In this document: positions 1 to 10,754 of the stretch, piece after piece | How the letters are laid out: every line of letters starts with the position of its first letter | How positions within the stretch are numbered: position 1 is the stretch's first letter | Source: Reclinomonas americana ATCC 50394 | Lineage: Eukaryota; Jakobida; Jakobea; Jakobida | Assembly: GCA_048213135.1 (NCBI GenBank) | Contig: PS015540.1 | Span: 17,372-44,605, forward strand | Direction: 5' to 3' | Length of the DNA stretch: 27,234 bases | The notes under the pieces: generated by a model | Told to the model about the DNA's origin: nothing | Seen by the model: only the letters and a program-made list of their open reading frames with translations | Databases searched by the model: none | Made by a program: the position numbers and the translations under genes

Positions 1-64
<64 letters not shown>

Positions 65-175
65 AGTGAGAGAGCGAGAGAAGAGAGAGTGAGGGAGAGT
101 GTGTGTTTGCATGTGTGTGTGCGTGTCTGTGTGCGCGCACGAGTGTGTTGCTGACTGTTGGTGTGTGTGATGTAG
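1..175 (+). repeat. Intronic AG and TG microsatellite
   Basis: Positions 1-52 are a pure (AG)n run, followed by an interrupted GA stretch and then a TG-rich stretch. The block ends at the acceptor AG (174-175) of the SF-assemblin exon, so it is intron sequence. Confidence 0.85.
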
Positions 176-754
176 GCGCAACGCGATGGTGAGAGCCGAT
201 TGTACAAGATTTTGGATGAGAAGACGGGGGAGATGCGGTACGAGTTGGAGCGGGAGGCGGCGTCGATGGAGGAGGGCTATCGGCGTGCGCAATCGACGTT
301 GTTGATGGATGCGGGCAAGCTGCAGGAGCTGCTGTCGGGGGAGCGCGATGAGCGTGAGTCGCAGGAGAATCGGCTCATTGGACGCATTCAGGAGTCGATC
401 AATAGCGTGCGCGATCAGTTGGCCAAGGAGAAGCAGGTGTGTGTGGTGCCTCTTTGCAGTGTGGGTGCGGGTGGATGTGATGACTCACCATGGTGAGAGC
501 AGAGCCGAGAGGAGACGCAAGACGACATTCTGCGAATGATGGACGACATTGTGAAGCGACTGAAGAGCGAGATTGATGTTGCGTCTGGCCGCATCGTTGT
601 GCGTGTGAGGTGTGCGTGTGCATCAACGCTCACTTTGCGTGTCTTTGTGGTGTTCGTGTAGGCGGAGAAGAGGGAGCGTGAGCACACGGAGGAGACACTG
701 CTGAAGCTGCTGGAGGAGACGTGCTCGAAAATCAACGCCATTGACGCCATCTAA
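176..754 (+). CDS. SF-assemblin / striated fibre protein, 3' part (5' partial)
   Basis: This is the C-terminal part of a striated-fibre assemblin, a coiled-coil protein that forms rootlet fibres attached to flagellar basal bodies. Exons are 176-436, 503-598 and 662-754 (TAA), all in phase 0, giving about 149 residues. The family is usually near 280 residues, so the N-terminal half lies upstream of the window. The visible protein is almost all charged heptad helix, rich in Glu, Arg and Gln. It carries the family-like pieces GESRLYKILDEK in exon 1, EETQDDILRMMDDIV in exon 2 and the leucine-rich end TLLKLLEETCSKI. The first exon follows an AG at 174-175 that closes an intron full of AG and TG repeats. 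The second donor could be 596, 599 or 605; I chose 599 (GTGCGT), a motif common in this window. Family assignment rests on heptad pattern and recalled family motifs. Confidence 0.8.
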
Positions 755-1044
755 GCGTCCATGCGCACGTTTTTGGCCGTGTATTCTTGTCGCTGGGAGA
801 TCACCTGCTCTCTTTGCGCCACCTTTTCGTCACCCATGTCTCTTTCTGTGTAAAAGTACGCATTTTTCCAGCAACAACACTCTTCTTGTTTTCACGTTTA
901 TATAGGGGGGCAGGAAGTGATGCTTACGCACTCCTTTTTGCTTTCGCGTGTGTTCACACGGGGTACCGTGGCACGTGTGTGGCGCCGTAGGGTGGCGGTG
1001 GTGCACTGGGTGCGTAGCCAGCCGGTGGCTGTGCATGCAGCGAG
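755..1044. other. Convergent intergenic spacer
   Basis: This stretch separates the SF-assemblin stop (754, plus strand) from the stop of the five-TM protein (1045, minus strand). I see no AATAAA in the expected orientation for either gene, no RNA gene and no credible exon. Confidence 0.6.
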
Positions 1045-3579
1045 TCAGAGGCAGAGACAGGGAGAGAGAGATTGTCCGTGAGACGCAACTGGTGGTGCAT
1101 TCTTGTGAGGAATACCGTGAATTGGATTGTAATAGTCGGTGAAGGGTCCGTGGGAACCTCCCGAGGCCGGATCGTTGATTGGCGGCGGCGCATACATGGC
1201 CATCGGGGCCACCGAGTCGTACGACGGCATCTCGGCGGCGTGTATCAATCCCGATCGTTCGTCCTCCGGAACCTCGAGAATCACATCCTCCCACGGCTGG
1301 ACAAAGGTGAGAACACGGAGGGTGGGAACACAAATGGCACGAGCATGAGAGGAACCTTGTAGCGCTTGTAGAGCACCGAGCCGAGGATGACCAGCACCGA
1401 GAAGACGACGCTGGCCGTCAAAAATGCACACCACAAGGCCACCACGGCAAAGACAGCGCTCTTGCATCCGTCCTCGTGCAGGCTGTACAAGCCGTCGGTG
1501 GCAAACGTGCAGTCGATGAGCGTCGTCAGCTGCGTCTGACTGGCGGCGAGCGTGTTGCAGGCGGCGACGCCGGTGTCGACCTGCGTCTGGATCGCCGACG
1601 GCAGCGTCACGTGCCGATTGGCCAGATCTGATTGGCGAAAGGTGAGTAGCGAGCGAGGGAGCAGGGGAGAGGGGAGTGTATCCACAGGTGGAGAGGACCT
1701 GTGGGAATATTGGGGCACGTGGTGCGGGTGATGGTGGTCGGCAGGTACTTGGGCACGAGCAGCCCATTCAACGCCTGCAACACGTTGGTGTAACCGGTGC
1801 CGATGGCCGGATTCACGCGATTGGCCACTTGCGTCTCCAGCTCGGACTGGCAGTCGGCCAGCTTGTCGATACCCTGCGGCGTGGATATGAGCGAAAAAGG
1901 GCATCTGCTGGTAACGGGAGAGGAAGGCACGCACATCAAAGAGCTTTTGTTGCAGGTCGCTCTGCGCATTGTACTCCCACGGAGTGTTGATGTAGCCGGT
2001 GAGGAGATCGCACGAATCGCCACCTGGCAAAGCGGAGGGAGGAAGGAAGGAGTGAGTGAGTGTGTGGTGAGCAGGGAGTGAGAGATCCGGGGACGCAAAC
2101 CAGTGAGGGTGGCCGAGAAATAGACGCCAGCCAGCAGCCACGCGATGAAGAGGAAGAAGAAGCCGGCCCAGGTGACACTGCACTGCTGGTATGAGCGCCA
2201 GCCTGCATGCTCATGACAAGAATCGCCACGCAACATGCCGAAGAGCCACGGTTTGCGGAAAATCAACGCAAACACGGCCACCAAGAAAAAGGCTCCGTTC
2301 ACACTGATCAACGATGTCATGACAATGAATCGAATGCGCTCGTACTTGCGCACATCTGGTGAGCAATCGCAGTCAGTGCCGGCCGGCGGATTGGGCAGGC
2401 GGAAGGCAGACAGCAACAGAATACCTCGCGTGATATCGTGTGTTGTGGACACGGTGCTGTTCACATCGGCCTGCGCCTCTCGGATCAACGCAAAGTCGGA
2501 CGGCGAAATGTACGTCGACAGCACGGGGTCGCTCAGCGTACTCACAATCGCATTCATGCGGAGCGCTGCGACGGCAAATGTGAGCAGAAAGCACCAGCAG
2601 TTGCACACACGTCAGTTGCACACTGACGAGACGCAACACGTGGTGTCGGCAATGCCATCCGCAGTGGTGGCCATCGAGCCGACCTTGGTGTTCAGCTGCT
2701 GGTCGTAGTAGAACGACACGACGACAGCCGCACTGCATGAGCCCACGATGCGATGAGTCGACGAGAAGGCGGACGATTCGAGCATAGGAGCGACGCAACG
2801 CCAAGAACAGCATGAGAATGAGGACCGTCACACCGGGGCACACGCGCTGGCCCTTGGTGTAGGGCACCATACGCGGCGGACTGCCACAGCAGCATCCATC
2901 CTGTGGCTCCCATCCACCACATCCTGCACAACACACCACACCATTGTCAGCCGATCGTCCCTCGTCTCACAGACCGTACGGGCACACCTCCACAACACCG
3001 CGCACAGCACGTGATAAAGCTCGCCGCTGGTGCACACAACAACCATCAATGAGGCAGCACACGACAAGGTGACCTTGCAACACTGCTGCACTGACCGACT
3101 CCGACCACCGCCAGCAGCACACAGTAGCCGCCCCAGATGCCAATGCCCTGTGTTTGTGCACTCATGAGTGTGCACTGAGAGGAGACAAGAGTAACACGAC
3201 GACACACACACACACCTGCCAGTAGTCACTGCTGCCGGGATCAAACTCGCTGCTCACGCGCTGCACCTTGGAGTTGATGCTGCGAACAAACACACACGAC
3301 TCAGTGAGCAGTCTGTGTGTGTGAGTGTGTGAGACACGTGGGGAGAGTGAACCGAGGTACTCTTGTAATCCACTGATGATAGTCATTGTAGGTGTGATTG
3401 CCGCCGCGTTGTGCCGTGATCAATACATGCGATTCGCGTCCTCGCAAGGGACTTGTGGCATCTCCTTCTGCTGCTGCTGCTGTTGACAATGATGATGATA
3501 ATGCGGTGGTTGTTGCAGCCACGCAGACGAGTACAGTGGTCAACACGACAAGTTGGAGAAGTGACGAGCGTGCTGTCAT
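1045..3579 (-). CDS. Five-transmembrane tweety/prominin-like membrane protein
   Basis: Ten phase-matched exons on the minus strand: 3353-3579, 3216-3279, 3096-3147, 2800-2923, 2638-2732, 2101-2565, 1935-2023, 1699-1873, 1356-1627 and 1045-1296, giving about 604 residues. There is an N-terminal signal peptide (about 1-30). TMs fall near 98-114, 140-162, 264-289, 317-340 and 487-512. Two large Cys-containing extracellular loops follow TM2 and TM4, and a Pro/Ser-rich cytosolic tail of about 90 residues follows TM5. The layout (signal peptide, YWQ before TM1, Cys-rich CGGW turn, TM2 starting VCPGVTVLIL) recalls the uncharacterised five-TM plant family related to tweety and prominin proteins. Function is unknown; a role in membrane curvature or channel activity would be guesswork. 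The 172-nt intron 2924-3095 is longer than its neighbours and could hide a small exon. Confidence 0.7.
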
Positions 3580-4307
3580 GGCTCCCTCCTAAAATGCTCG
3601 AAATCGTTTCGCGACGCGACAATCGGTGCATGCAATGGACGGTCGAATTCGTGATCGTGAAGGTCGAAGGCTCGGTGAGGGGCGTTTCCTGGCAGGTGAG
3701 CTAGAATCTGCAGTGGTAGATGTGGTTGTTGAGGAATAGAGCTTGGCGGGGAGACGAGCGGACCGTAGCAAAATAAATGCATTTGCATTCGATTTCGAAA
3801 ACCGAACCGCGACGTTCAACGAAAAGCAGATCGCAGACCACCTCCGCGAGCAGTTTTCACTGCAGCTTCAACCCACTTTTCACCGGATTTGATAACTCGC
3901 AAAACAGCCTCCTGGCTACCGGTCGGATCGACTTGTCGTGAAGTGCATGTCGACGCTTTCGCCCTCGGAATCCTGATCAGAAACGCCAGCATTAGCCATC
4001 TCGACTTTCTCTCAGTGTTCACGTGATGTCTGAGTTTCTGGTGCTCACTCAAGATGGTGATCATCATGCAGCTGCTGCTGTTTGGATTAGTAAAGTTGTT
4101 GTTGTTGTTGTTGTCAACACACAGTGCGTTCTGCATCGGCAATCCGGCTGCTGCCAGCAGGTGGTGGACATTGTTTCCCGCACAATCACGCTGTTGCTTG
4201 TTTGTTGGTGAATGAATTGTTGTTGCAATTGTTGCCCAATCCTCGTAGCACCGCGCAGCCTGCATGCGCATGCGCATGCAACTTTCGCGTCCTGCATCCC
4301 CCTTGTG
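3580..4307. other. Divergent intergenic region between two gene starts
   Basis: This region lies between the start codon of the minus-strand five-TM gene (3579) and that of the plus-strand scaffold gene (4308), so both promoters should be here. It also holds the LC8-like piece annotated separately, a GTTGTT run near 4096-4113 and GCATGC-type dyads near 4261-4280. An antisense ORF spans much of it (3816-4394), but I see no family resemblance in it. Confidence 0.5.
3740..4026 (+). CDS. Possible dynein light chain (LC8-like) piece, frame-broken
   Basis: The frame open from 3740 to 3892 encodes EKQIADHLREQF followed by a Pro-Thr-Phe-His segment. This matches the second helix and the start of the first beta strand of LC8-type dynein light chains, which have EKxIAxHIKKEF, six residues, then PTWH. 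LC8 dimers bind linear motifs in dynein intermediate chain and many other partners. The expected next segment (FGS, then strands) is not in frame: a TGA follows at 3890-3892. A different frame reads on from 3883 to a TGA at 4024-4026 and includes VGSTCREVHVDAFALG, which could be the diverged remainder. No GT-AG intron joins the two in phase. A possible upstream exon, 3594-3695, ends at GTGAGC and would join at 3740 in phase 0. It may be a pseudogene, an unusual splice, or chance. Confidence 0.28.
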
Positions 4308-7300
4308 ATGACCTCGCCGAGCGACCCACCCGACCCCCTGCGCACCATCCTGGCTGGTGCCTCTGCCTTCCTCTCCACCGACGATCTGCAGCAACTATGG
4401 CGCACTTGTGCGTCCTCATCACCATTACCCTCCTCCGATCGCGATCGCCCTCACTCGCCCCTCTTCCTCACAGCACGCATCGTGTGTGAATGCCTCTCCC
4501 TCCACCTCTCGCACATTGTGCTTCCGCGATGCGACGCTGAGTTGCTGCGTCAGGCCGATGAGGTAACTCACATCCCCCATTTCATTGTCATCACAGCATC
4601 ATCATCACACATCTTGCATGTCAGCTGTTCCCCTCCGCCTCCTCGCTGGCCATTGTGCACTCGCCCGTGCGTCGTTTCTGCGCCGCCAACCTCGTGCCGG
4701 CTTCGCTGGCCAGTCGCTTGCGGAGGCTGGAGCTGTGCGGGCTGGAGGAGCTGCAGGATGTTGAGTTGTCGCCGCACTTGTCGGAGCTGCGAGAGCTGGA
4801 CCTGCGCCAGTGCCCGGCACTGCATCTGGAGCCGCAAGACATTGACGTGCCGCGGTTGTCGTCATTACGTTGCGCGCACGTTGTTCACTCCCGTGTGTGT
4901 GTGGCGTGTCTCACCAGCGTTGTAGACATTGAGGAGGCGGCGGTGACGCGCTGGAACCTGCCGCACATGTTTCAGTGCCGATCGCGAGCGCTGCATGCGG
5001 TGGGTGTGGAGGTGGCCGAGGGCATCAGTTGCGTGCTGGAACACCGAGTGTGCTTGTGATGAGACACTCACCCCCTTTGGAATGTGTGCAGTGAGTGCCT
5101 CGAAGGATCGTGCGTTCATGTCCCTGCGCCTCAGTCAAGTTCCTACACCGCTCACTGAATTCACTTCACGATGCAGCTCGCGAAGGACGCGCAGCGTTGA
5201 TGGGCCTCGGCATCGTGTTCCCCTTGGTGAACGCCCTACGAATGAGCGCGCCAGCGGATTGCCCACGTCAGCTGGTGGAGGACACTCGGATTCGCGTGCT
5301 GGACTTGCTCGCCAGCATTGGTCTGCCTTCTCACACTTGTTGTGCGCTGAAAAGACACTCACCGACGTCTCTCTCCAGTGGCGCATCACCCGATTGCACA
5401 AGAGGAGGTGCGTCATTGTGGCGGCCTGGAGACCCTCATTGCACTGATCAGTGAGCCGTCGGCGAGTGTGGCCGCCACATGTGCGTTGCGGTATCTGGCG
5501 TCGGGAGGGGTGGTGAATCGCTTGAATAGGAGTGGAGACGTGGGGGACTCGTACGTAGACTTGCCAAACGCGACGGCGATGAGGCGGCTGGGAGTTGTCC
5601 CTGCGCTGCTGCAAGAAATCGAGCGATTGCGGCCATTGTATGCCGACATTGCGTCGATCTCATGTCTGGCCGAACTCGGTGCGTTTCGTACATGCGTGTG
5701 TCTCTGCGTGCGGACAGGTTTCTCACTTGAGCATGTGCCATGCACAGCGTTGTATGATCGCGGAGTGGCAGCCGATCTCGAACGTCCTGGTGTTTTTGAT
5801 ATGCTGCTGCACGCAATGCAGTCGGCGCCAGACGACAGCGCGGCAGTGTTAGTGGCCATGGACTGTTGCGTAATGTGCGAACACGGCTTAGAGTGAGTGC
5901 CATTTGCTTACCGGCCTCTTTCTTCTCTTGTTGTCTCTTCCTTCTCCTCCCTTTCCTCCCTTCCCTCCCTTCCCTCCCTCCCCTCCCTCCCCTCTCTCTC
6001 CCCTCCCCTCTCTCCCCTCCCCTCTCTTCCTTCTCCTCCCTTCACTCCCTTCCTGCAGTGAGACCATCCGACCGCACTGCTGCCCTGTCGGTGGAGGCGT
6101 CTGCACATCTGAAGAGAGCGGCACTGCGCGGCTTGGCGCATGCACTGGACGCCACTCAGTACTTTATCTCGTTGTCGGTGCTTGTTGGTGAGGCCGTTTA
6201 GTCTTGCGGGCGTGCGTGCGTGCAGGCTCCTCTTCTCATCTTGCAGCATCACAGAGCACGACCTTATTGCGGTGGACGATGACACACTTCGGGGAGTCAC
6301 CAGTGGTCTTGCGCAGCACACTGCCGTCGTCACTGAGGATCTGCTGGCTGCGCTGGCGGTGTTCTGTTGCGTTGTGCAGGGACTAATCGTTGCTGTCGAA
6401 GGGATGGATGAGTTACTTGCAGCGCAGTGGGCCGACTGCCGGTGCCTGTGGACGCAGCAGTGTGTGCGGAGCTTTGTCGGCACACGTTGCGTTTGGTGAC
6501 CGTGGCTGAACAGATGACACCCGTAATCTGCGCACTGTGGGCTCTGCTCGGTTCGTCTCTTCGTCGGCAACGTCTTTTCGCGTTCTCACTGCGTCATGTC
6601 TCTCGCAGCCGTTCACGACCCGTTCAACATCGTCCGTCCGTATGGACCGCGCATTCTTCCCCTGCTCGTGCGCCACGTACTGGCGGCAAGTGACGCGGGT
6701 GCGGTGCTCCCGAGTGTCATCGCCATTGGTCACTTTGGTGCGCACCAGATCTCTTATTGCACTGCCTTTCCTCAGCCATCGCTCACACTGCTTGCATGCA
6801 GTTTTCCGGTGCGAGTCTAACGCCGACTCGGTACTTCGTGACAACCAACTGGTTGCCGCGTTGGAGCGATTGTCGGCCGGTGGCGGTGATGCCGCGCAGG
6901 CGGCGTCGTGGACGTACCATTGTCTCTGTTTCGTTATCTCCAGTGTGGATGATGCCACCATTCTCCCTTCGCTCACCCATACGTCGACACAGGTCACACA
7001 CAGCCGTCCAATGTGCACTGCTTCCGTCGTCCAACACCACCCACCGCAGGTAGGACATACATTCTCCACTCTCTCAGAACAACGAACTCATCTTCTCTCT
7101 TTTTTTCGCAGACGACGAGTTGCGCTGCGTTGCACGAGTTGCTACATTCTCTATGTTCCGATAATCGAAAGCAAGCAGGTCTCTTATCGCACGCCTGACC
7201 GATGCGAAAACACGAGGCAACGCATGTTTCCGCGCCCAGGACTATGCCGGTGCTTTGGAGGCCTACTGGCCGGTAAGCTCTTGTGCAACACTCTATGTAT

Positions 7301-8048
7301 GTAAGCATGAGTGTCGTTGACTTCTGCATCTGCAGATCGTGAACGATATTCAAGTACCCGTCGCTGTGCCAGTCGGCGTGCCAGCACGAAATGTGCACCT
7401 GCCTCTGTGGCACTCTGCATTCACAGCCGGTGTGTTTGTCGTGGGTGGGTGGTGAAATCCTTTGCTAGCTCTCTCACTCGTGCGGCAGGCTCCATCATGG
7501 CACCCTCGACACTCGATCGGCTTGTTGTGGACATTTTCAACAATATTGCTCTCGTTTGCATGCGCACACACGCGTACGGCGCGGCGCGCATGGCCACCGA
7601 CAAGGTACTGTCCACGCTCGTTGTTCTTCTTGTGCGCTGCTGTTATACTCATAGAGAGTCCTCCGCGACAGACACTGGTGTTTGATGTGATTAATGTAAA
7701 GGCGCTCGCGAGGCGCGCCGAGGCCTGTATCGGTGTGGGTGATCTGGAAGGCGCGAGATCCGCCCTCCAGCTGGAACTGGGAGGTGCGTGTTTTGCGCAG
7801 TGCCATGCCACTGTGCTCTGCGTCTCACGTTGTGCTCGTGACAGTGGTGCCGACGGACCAAGTTGAGTCAGTACGGTGTGTACACGGAGCAGTGATGGTG
7901 ATCATCGGTAGCAGCTTGGCGGATTCATTTTGTGCTGTACAGATCGCGCTTACAAGCCGTGGAGCGACAGCTGCATGAGGCCGAGGTCAATAAGCGGCGA
8001 CTAGCACTGCTTCTGTCCTCCTCCTCCGACGATGATGGGAGCCAATAG
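4308..8048 (+). CDS. Multi-repeat scaffold protein: LRR, armadillo-like and TPR-like parts
   Basis: A chain of 18 exons stays in phase from ATG 4308 to TAG 8046-8048 (about 839 residues): 4308-4562, 4625-4868, 4926-5027, 5135-5320, 5379-5678, 5748-5864, 6059-6170, 6247-6365, 6428-6550, 6609-6737, 6802-7049, 7112-7128, 7179-7272, 7336-7429, 7489-7604, 7657-7783, 7845-7875, 7943-8048. Residues about 95-165 hold leucine-rich repeats (LRRLELCGLEEL, LRELDLRQCPAL). The middle is alpha-helical and armadillo-like (GGLETLIALISEPSASVAAT). The C-terminal third has TPR-like helices (RGNACFRAQDYAGALEAY) and ends in a charged helix and a Ser/Asp tail. LRR plus ARM recalls ZYG11/ZER1 substrate receptors, but I see no proof. 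Weak points are the acceptor at 5135 (5096 is also possible), the 17-nt exon 7112-7128, and whether the TPR part is a separate gene. Confidence 0.6.
5893..6058 (+). repeat. Intronic polypyrimidine tract
   Basis: This tract sits in the intron 5865-6058 of the scaffold gene. From about 5918 to 6055 the plus strand is almost entirely C and T, built from CCCTT and CCCCTCTCT units, and runs straight into the acceptor CTGCAG at 6053-6058. It is an extended polypyrimidine tract and a likely low-complexity expansion. Confidence 0.8.
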
Positions 8049-8110
8049 AAACATAAATAGGGAGAAAAGACGTGGATTATGAGTAAACAATCAAATCGCC
8101 AGTCGACTAC

Positions 8111-10480
8111 TTAAGGCTGGTCTGCCCCATCGTCCGGTGTCTCGCCATTGCTGGCCTCAGTGGAACCTTGCAGCAGTGGCTCCTTCAGGTGGGTGGCGCC
8201 GTTGATGGAGGTCGGCTTGAGGGCGATCTCGCGATTTGAGGCAGCCGCAGCACCTCCGGATCCCGGAGCAGCCGCCGCCGTACTCTTGTCGTCGCCCGCC
8301 GGCGTCTGCGATAGAAGACGAGTTCTCTCCTCTGCAGCGCACGCACCAAGTAAACAACATAAGCATCATGCAGCGGCGACGGCACACACGATTGTCAGCT
8401 GTCCACTCACCGCGATGTGTGACGTCCAGACGGTGATGCCAGAAATCGAGGCCACCCTGCTCGTGCTCCGGTCGCGCGCGCAGCCGGGTCATGCGTTGCA
8501 GAATCGCCAACAGCAGCCATGTCATGAAACCGGAAAACACAATGGCAATCACCACGCCCAACACCTGCACGCCCAGCAAGTGGCCACCACCACCCACGAT
8601 GATTCCATTGGCGCCCGCTGGGTTCACCCGCGAGTCACCGCAAAAGCCGATCGCCAGCGCACCAATCGCACCAGTGAGACCGTGCACACACGAGACCTGT
8701 CACGAAAGACTTAACGTGTGAGTGCCAACACCAGTTTGTGGCAAGTACTGGGGGAGGGTGAAGCACCTCTAGGGCATCATCGATGCGAGCCTTGTGGAGC
8801 AACTTGGCAGCGTAGAACGACGAGAGGCCGAGAATAATGCCAACCACAATACCACTCTGCGTCGAAATGTATCCGGAGGCCTGCATACAGAACAACAATC
8901 TGTCAGCATTCACACACCATTCATGCATGCGTCCGTGCCAACGCAACTGGAGTGATGCCTGCCATGCCGGCAATGGCACCGTTCAGCACATGGAGCGCCG
9001 ACGGCTTGTCCTCAATCCACCCACAGATCAGCCACACCGCGGCCGAGAACACGGCGCCGACCTGCGTGTTAATGACGGCCTGGATACCGACGTCGTTGGC
9101 GGCCAGCGCCGACCCGCCATTGAAGCCAAACCAGCCGACCCACAGCAGTGTGGCACCAACGGCGGCAATGCGCATCTGGTGAAACAACAATCAAAGATGA
9201 GCCCCGAGCTGTCTGTCACGACATTTCACCATCGTGCCACGCAACATCGCTGTGCGGGAATGTGCCGTGGTACTAAAGGACACGCAAAGTGAGTGCGAGT
9301 GACACACACACACACAGAGGTACTCGTGATGATGCCTGCCACAAGCCTTCTCGTATCCGACACGACGGCCAAGCATGTGTGCAATAATGAGGGCGCTGAT
9401 GCCCGACGACGTGTGAATGACAATGCCGCCAGCAAAGTCCTACAGTAGGCATGTGTGAGGGCACTCACACATGCACCACTTCACAGACGCGCGCGTACCT
9501 GCGTGCCAAGCTTGTCGAGCCAGCTGCATTTCTCGCACGTTAGTCACGACAGCGCAGTGGCACACGGTAGGCAATACAAAACGCACCCAGCTCCCCAAAT
9601 CCAGTGCGCCAGTGGCTATGGCACACATTGAGACGGCGCCCATCAGCGACCGCATGCAGAGATCGCACGACCGCCACCATGACGCAACGTAATACACGAC
9701 AATCTCCCACAAGATGATAAACGCCAAGAACGGTTTCCAGCGCATGCGCTCCGCCACCGTGCCCGTAATCAACAGTGGGGTGACACAGGCAAACATCCTA
9801 TGTGTGAGAAGACGCTGTCAAGACCAGGAGAGGAGGGGAGCAGGGTGGAGCACACGATCTATCTCTGTGGCTCGGAACATTTGAAAGATGGCAAAGGCCG
9901 CCGTCGGCACATTGTACTGCACTCCATCTGCCACGACACATCCGCGATCCTCAACGCCACTGTGGAAGAGCGGTGAGAGTGAGACAGAGTGAGACACGCA
10001 GAGCAGAGCACGCAACAGGAAGAGCGCATGAGTGAAATCGCCAATCACTCCGCCGTGATCGGGGCCAACTGACGCCATGAGAAAGAGAGACTGTGTGTGA
10101 GATGCGTGCATCATGAGAGAATGTGTGCGTGAGAGAGAGAATGCGCAACAAGTGAGTGAGTAGCCAATGAGAATCCACAGACAGGCTAATGAGACCAGGC
10201 CGCCGAGTGTTTGTGTGAGCACAGAGACCGAGTTTTTCAAGCGCAGAAGACCGGCCTCAAACAGCGCGAGGCCTGCATGTGAGGGAGAATGAGAGTGAGC
10301 GTGTGAGTGAGTGAGAGCAGTGCTTGTCGCTGACCAGGAATCATGCCGAGCACGAGCACTGAGAGAAGGCGTGTGAGGATGAGTGAGTGTGAGAGTGGCC
10401 ATCATGGAGGCTGCCACCAACGAACCCGACGATGCGAGCGTCCATGCCGTGTCGCCAGTGTTGGGCACGCAGGGAGGCAT
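8111..10480 (-). CDS. Ammonium transporter (AMT/MEP/Rh superfamily), complete
   Basis: Fourteen phase-matched minus-strand exons give about 499 residues: 10426-10480, 10335-10358, 10150-10272, 10017-10068, 9879-9959, 9689-9797, 9587-9615, 9499-9523, 9314-9439, 9246-9272, 8948-9175, 8767-8880, 8411-8696, 8111-8331. The product should conduct ammonium across the plasma membrane. Landmarks in order: GLALFEAGLLRLKN, GYSLTFGPD, FACVTPLLITGTVAERM, PLAHWIWG, DFAGGIVIHTSSGISALI (the AMT signature), LLWVGWFGFNGGSALAA, GIxP before a TM, DDALE and VHGLTGAIGALAIGF. The two pore histidines (in GIVIH and VHG), the conserved Asp of DFAGG, the AHW Trp and the WFGFN Phe are present. A cytosolic Ser/Ala-rich tail of about 80 residues follows EGGLD-like residues. 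The donor after 9314 is uncertain. Stop codons of this gene and the scaffold gene are 62 bp apart, tail to tail. Confidence 0.95.
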
Positions 10481-10754
10481 CGCGTTCTTCTGTCGTATGA
10501 AAGTTTTCAGGTTCTTTTTAGACTGCTTTCCCGCTTTGGTGCACGCACTCGAATGTCTTGCGGCCAGCGCAACGCATCAGTTGGCCTCCCGCATATGCGA
10601 CACGTGCGTCTGATGATGCTGCTTGAACGACGGCGATGACCACCGTGTGTGTGCCTTTGAGCGTGTGCGATGAGTGTGCAGACAACATCAAAGTTTGCGA
10701 ACAAAACTCTGCCATTTTTGTAGAAGCTTTTCAATCTCCTTTTTTTTTTCATGT
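10481..10754. other. Intergenic region, VPS10 3' end to ammonium transporter start
   Basis: Both flanking genes run on the minus strand, so this holds the sortilin 3' UTR and the transporter promoter and 5' UTR. It contains a ten-T run at 10740-10749 (poly-A on the coding strand). I see no further gene. Confidence 0.5.

Noticed and set aside
2215-2245. Possible tiny intron inside exon 2101-2565 of the five-TM gene
   Set aside because: A 27-nt in-frame GT-AG stretch exists, but it is shorter than any other intron here, and reading through keeps the frame and adds a plausible Cys-containing loop.
3816-4394. Long minus-strand ORF between the two divergent genes
   Set aside because: It includes Asn, His and Arg runs from translated GTT/GCT repeats, overlaps the first exon of the scaffold gene antisense, and matches no family I know. 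The LC8-like piece on the other strand is a better explanation of part of it.
8049-8110. tRNA or other RNA gene in the spacer between the scaffold gene and the ammonium transporter
   Set aside because: At 62 bp it is too short for a tRNA with signals and has no cloverleaf or box A/B pattern; it is AT-rich 3' UTR sequence.
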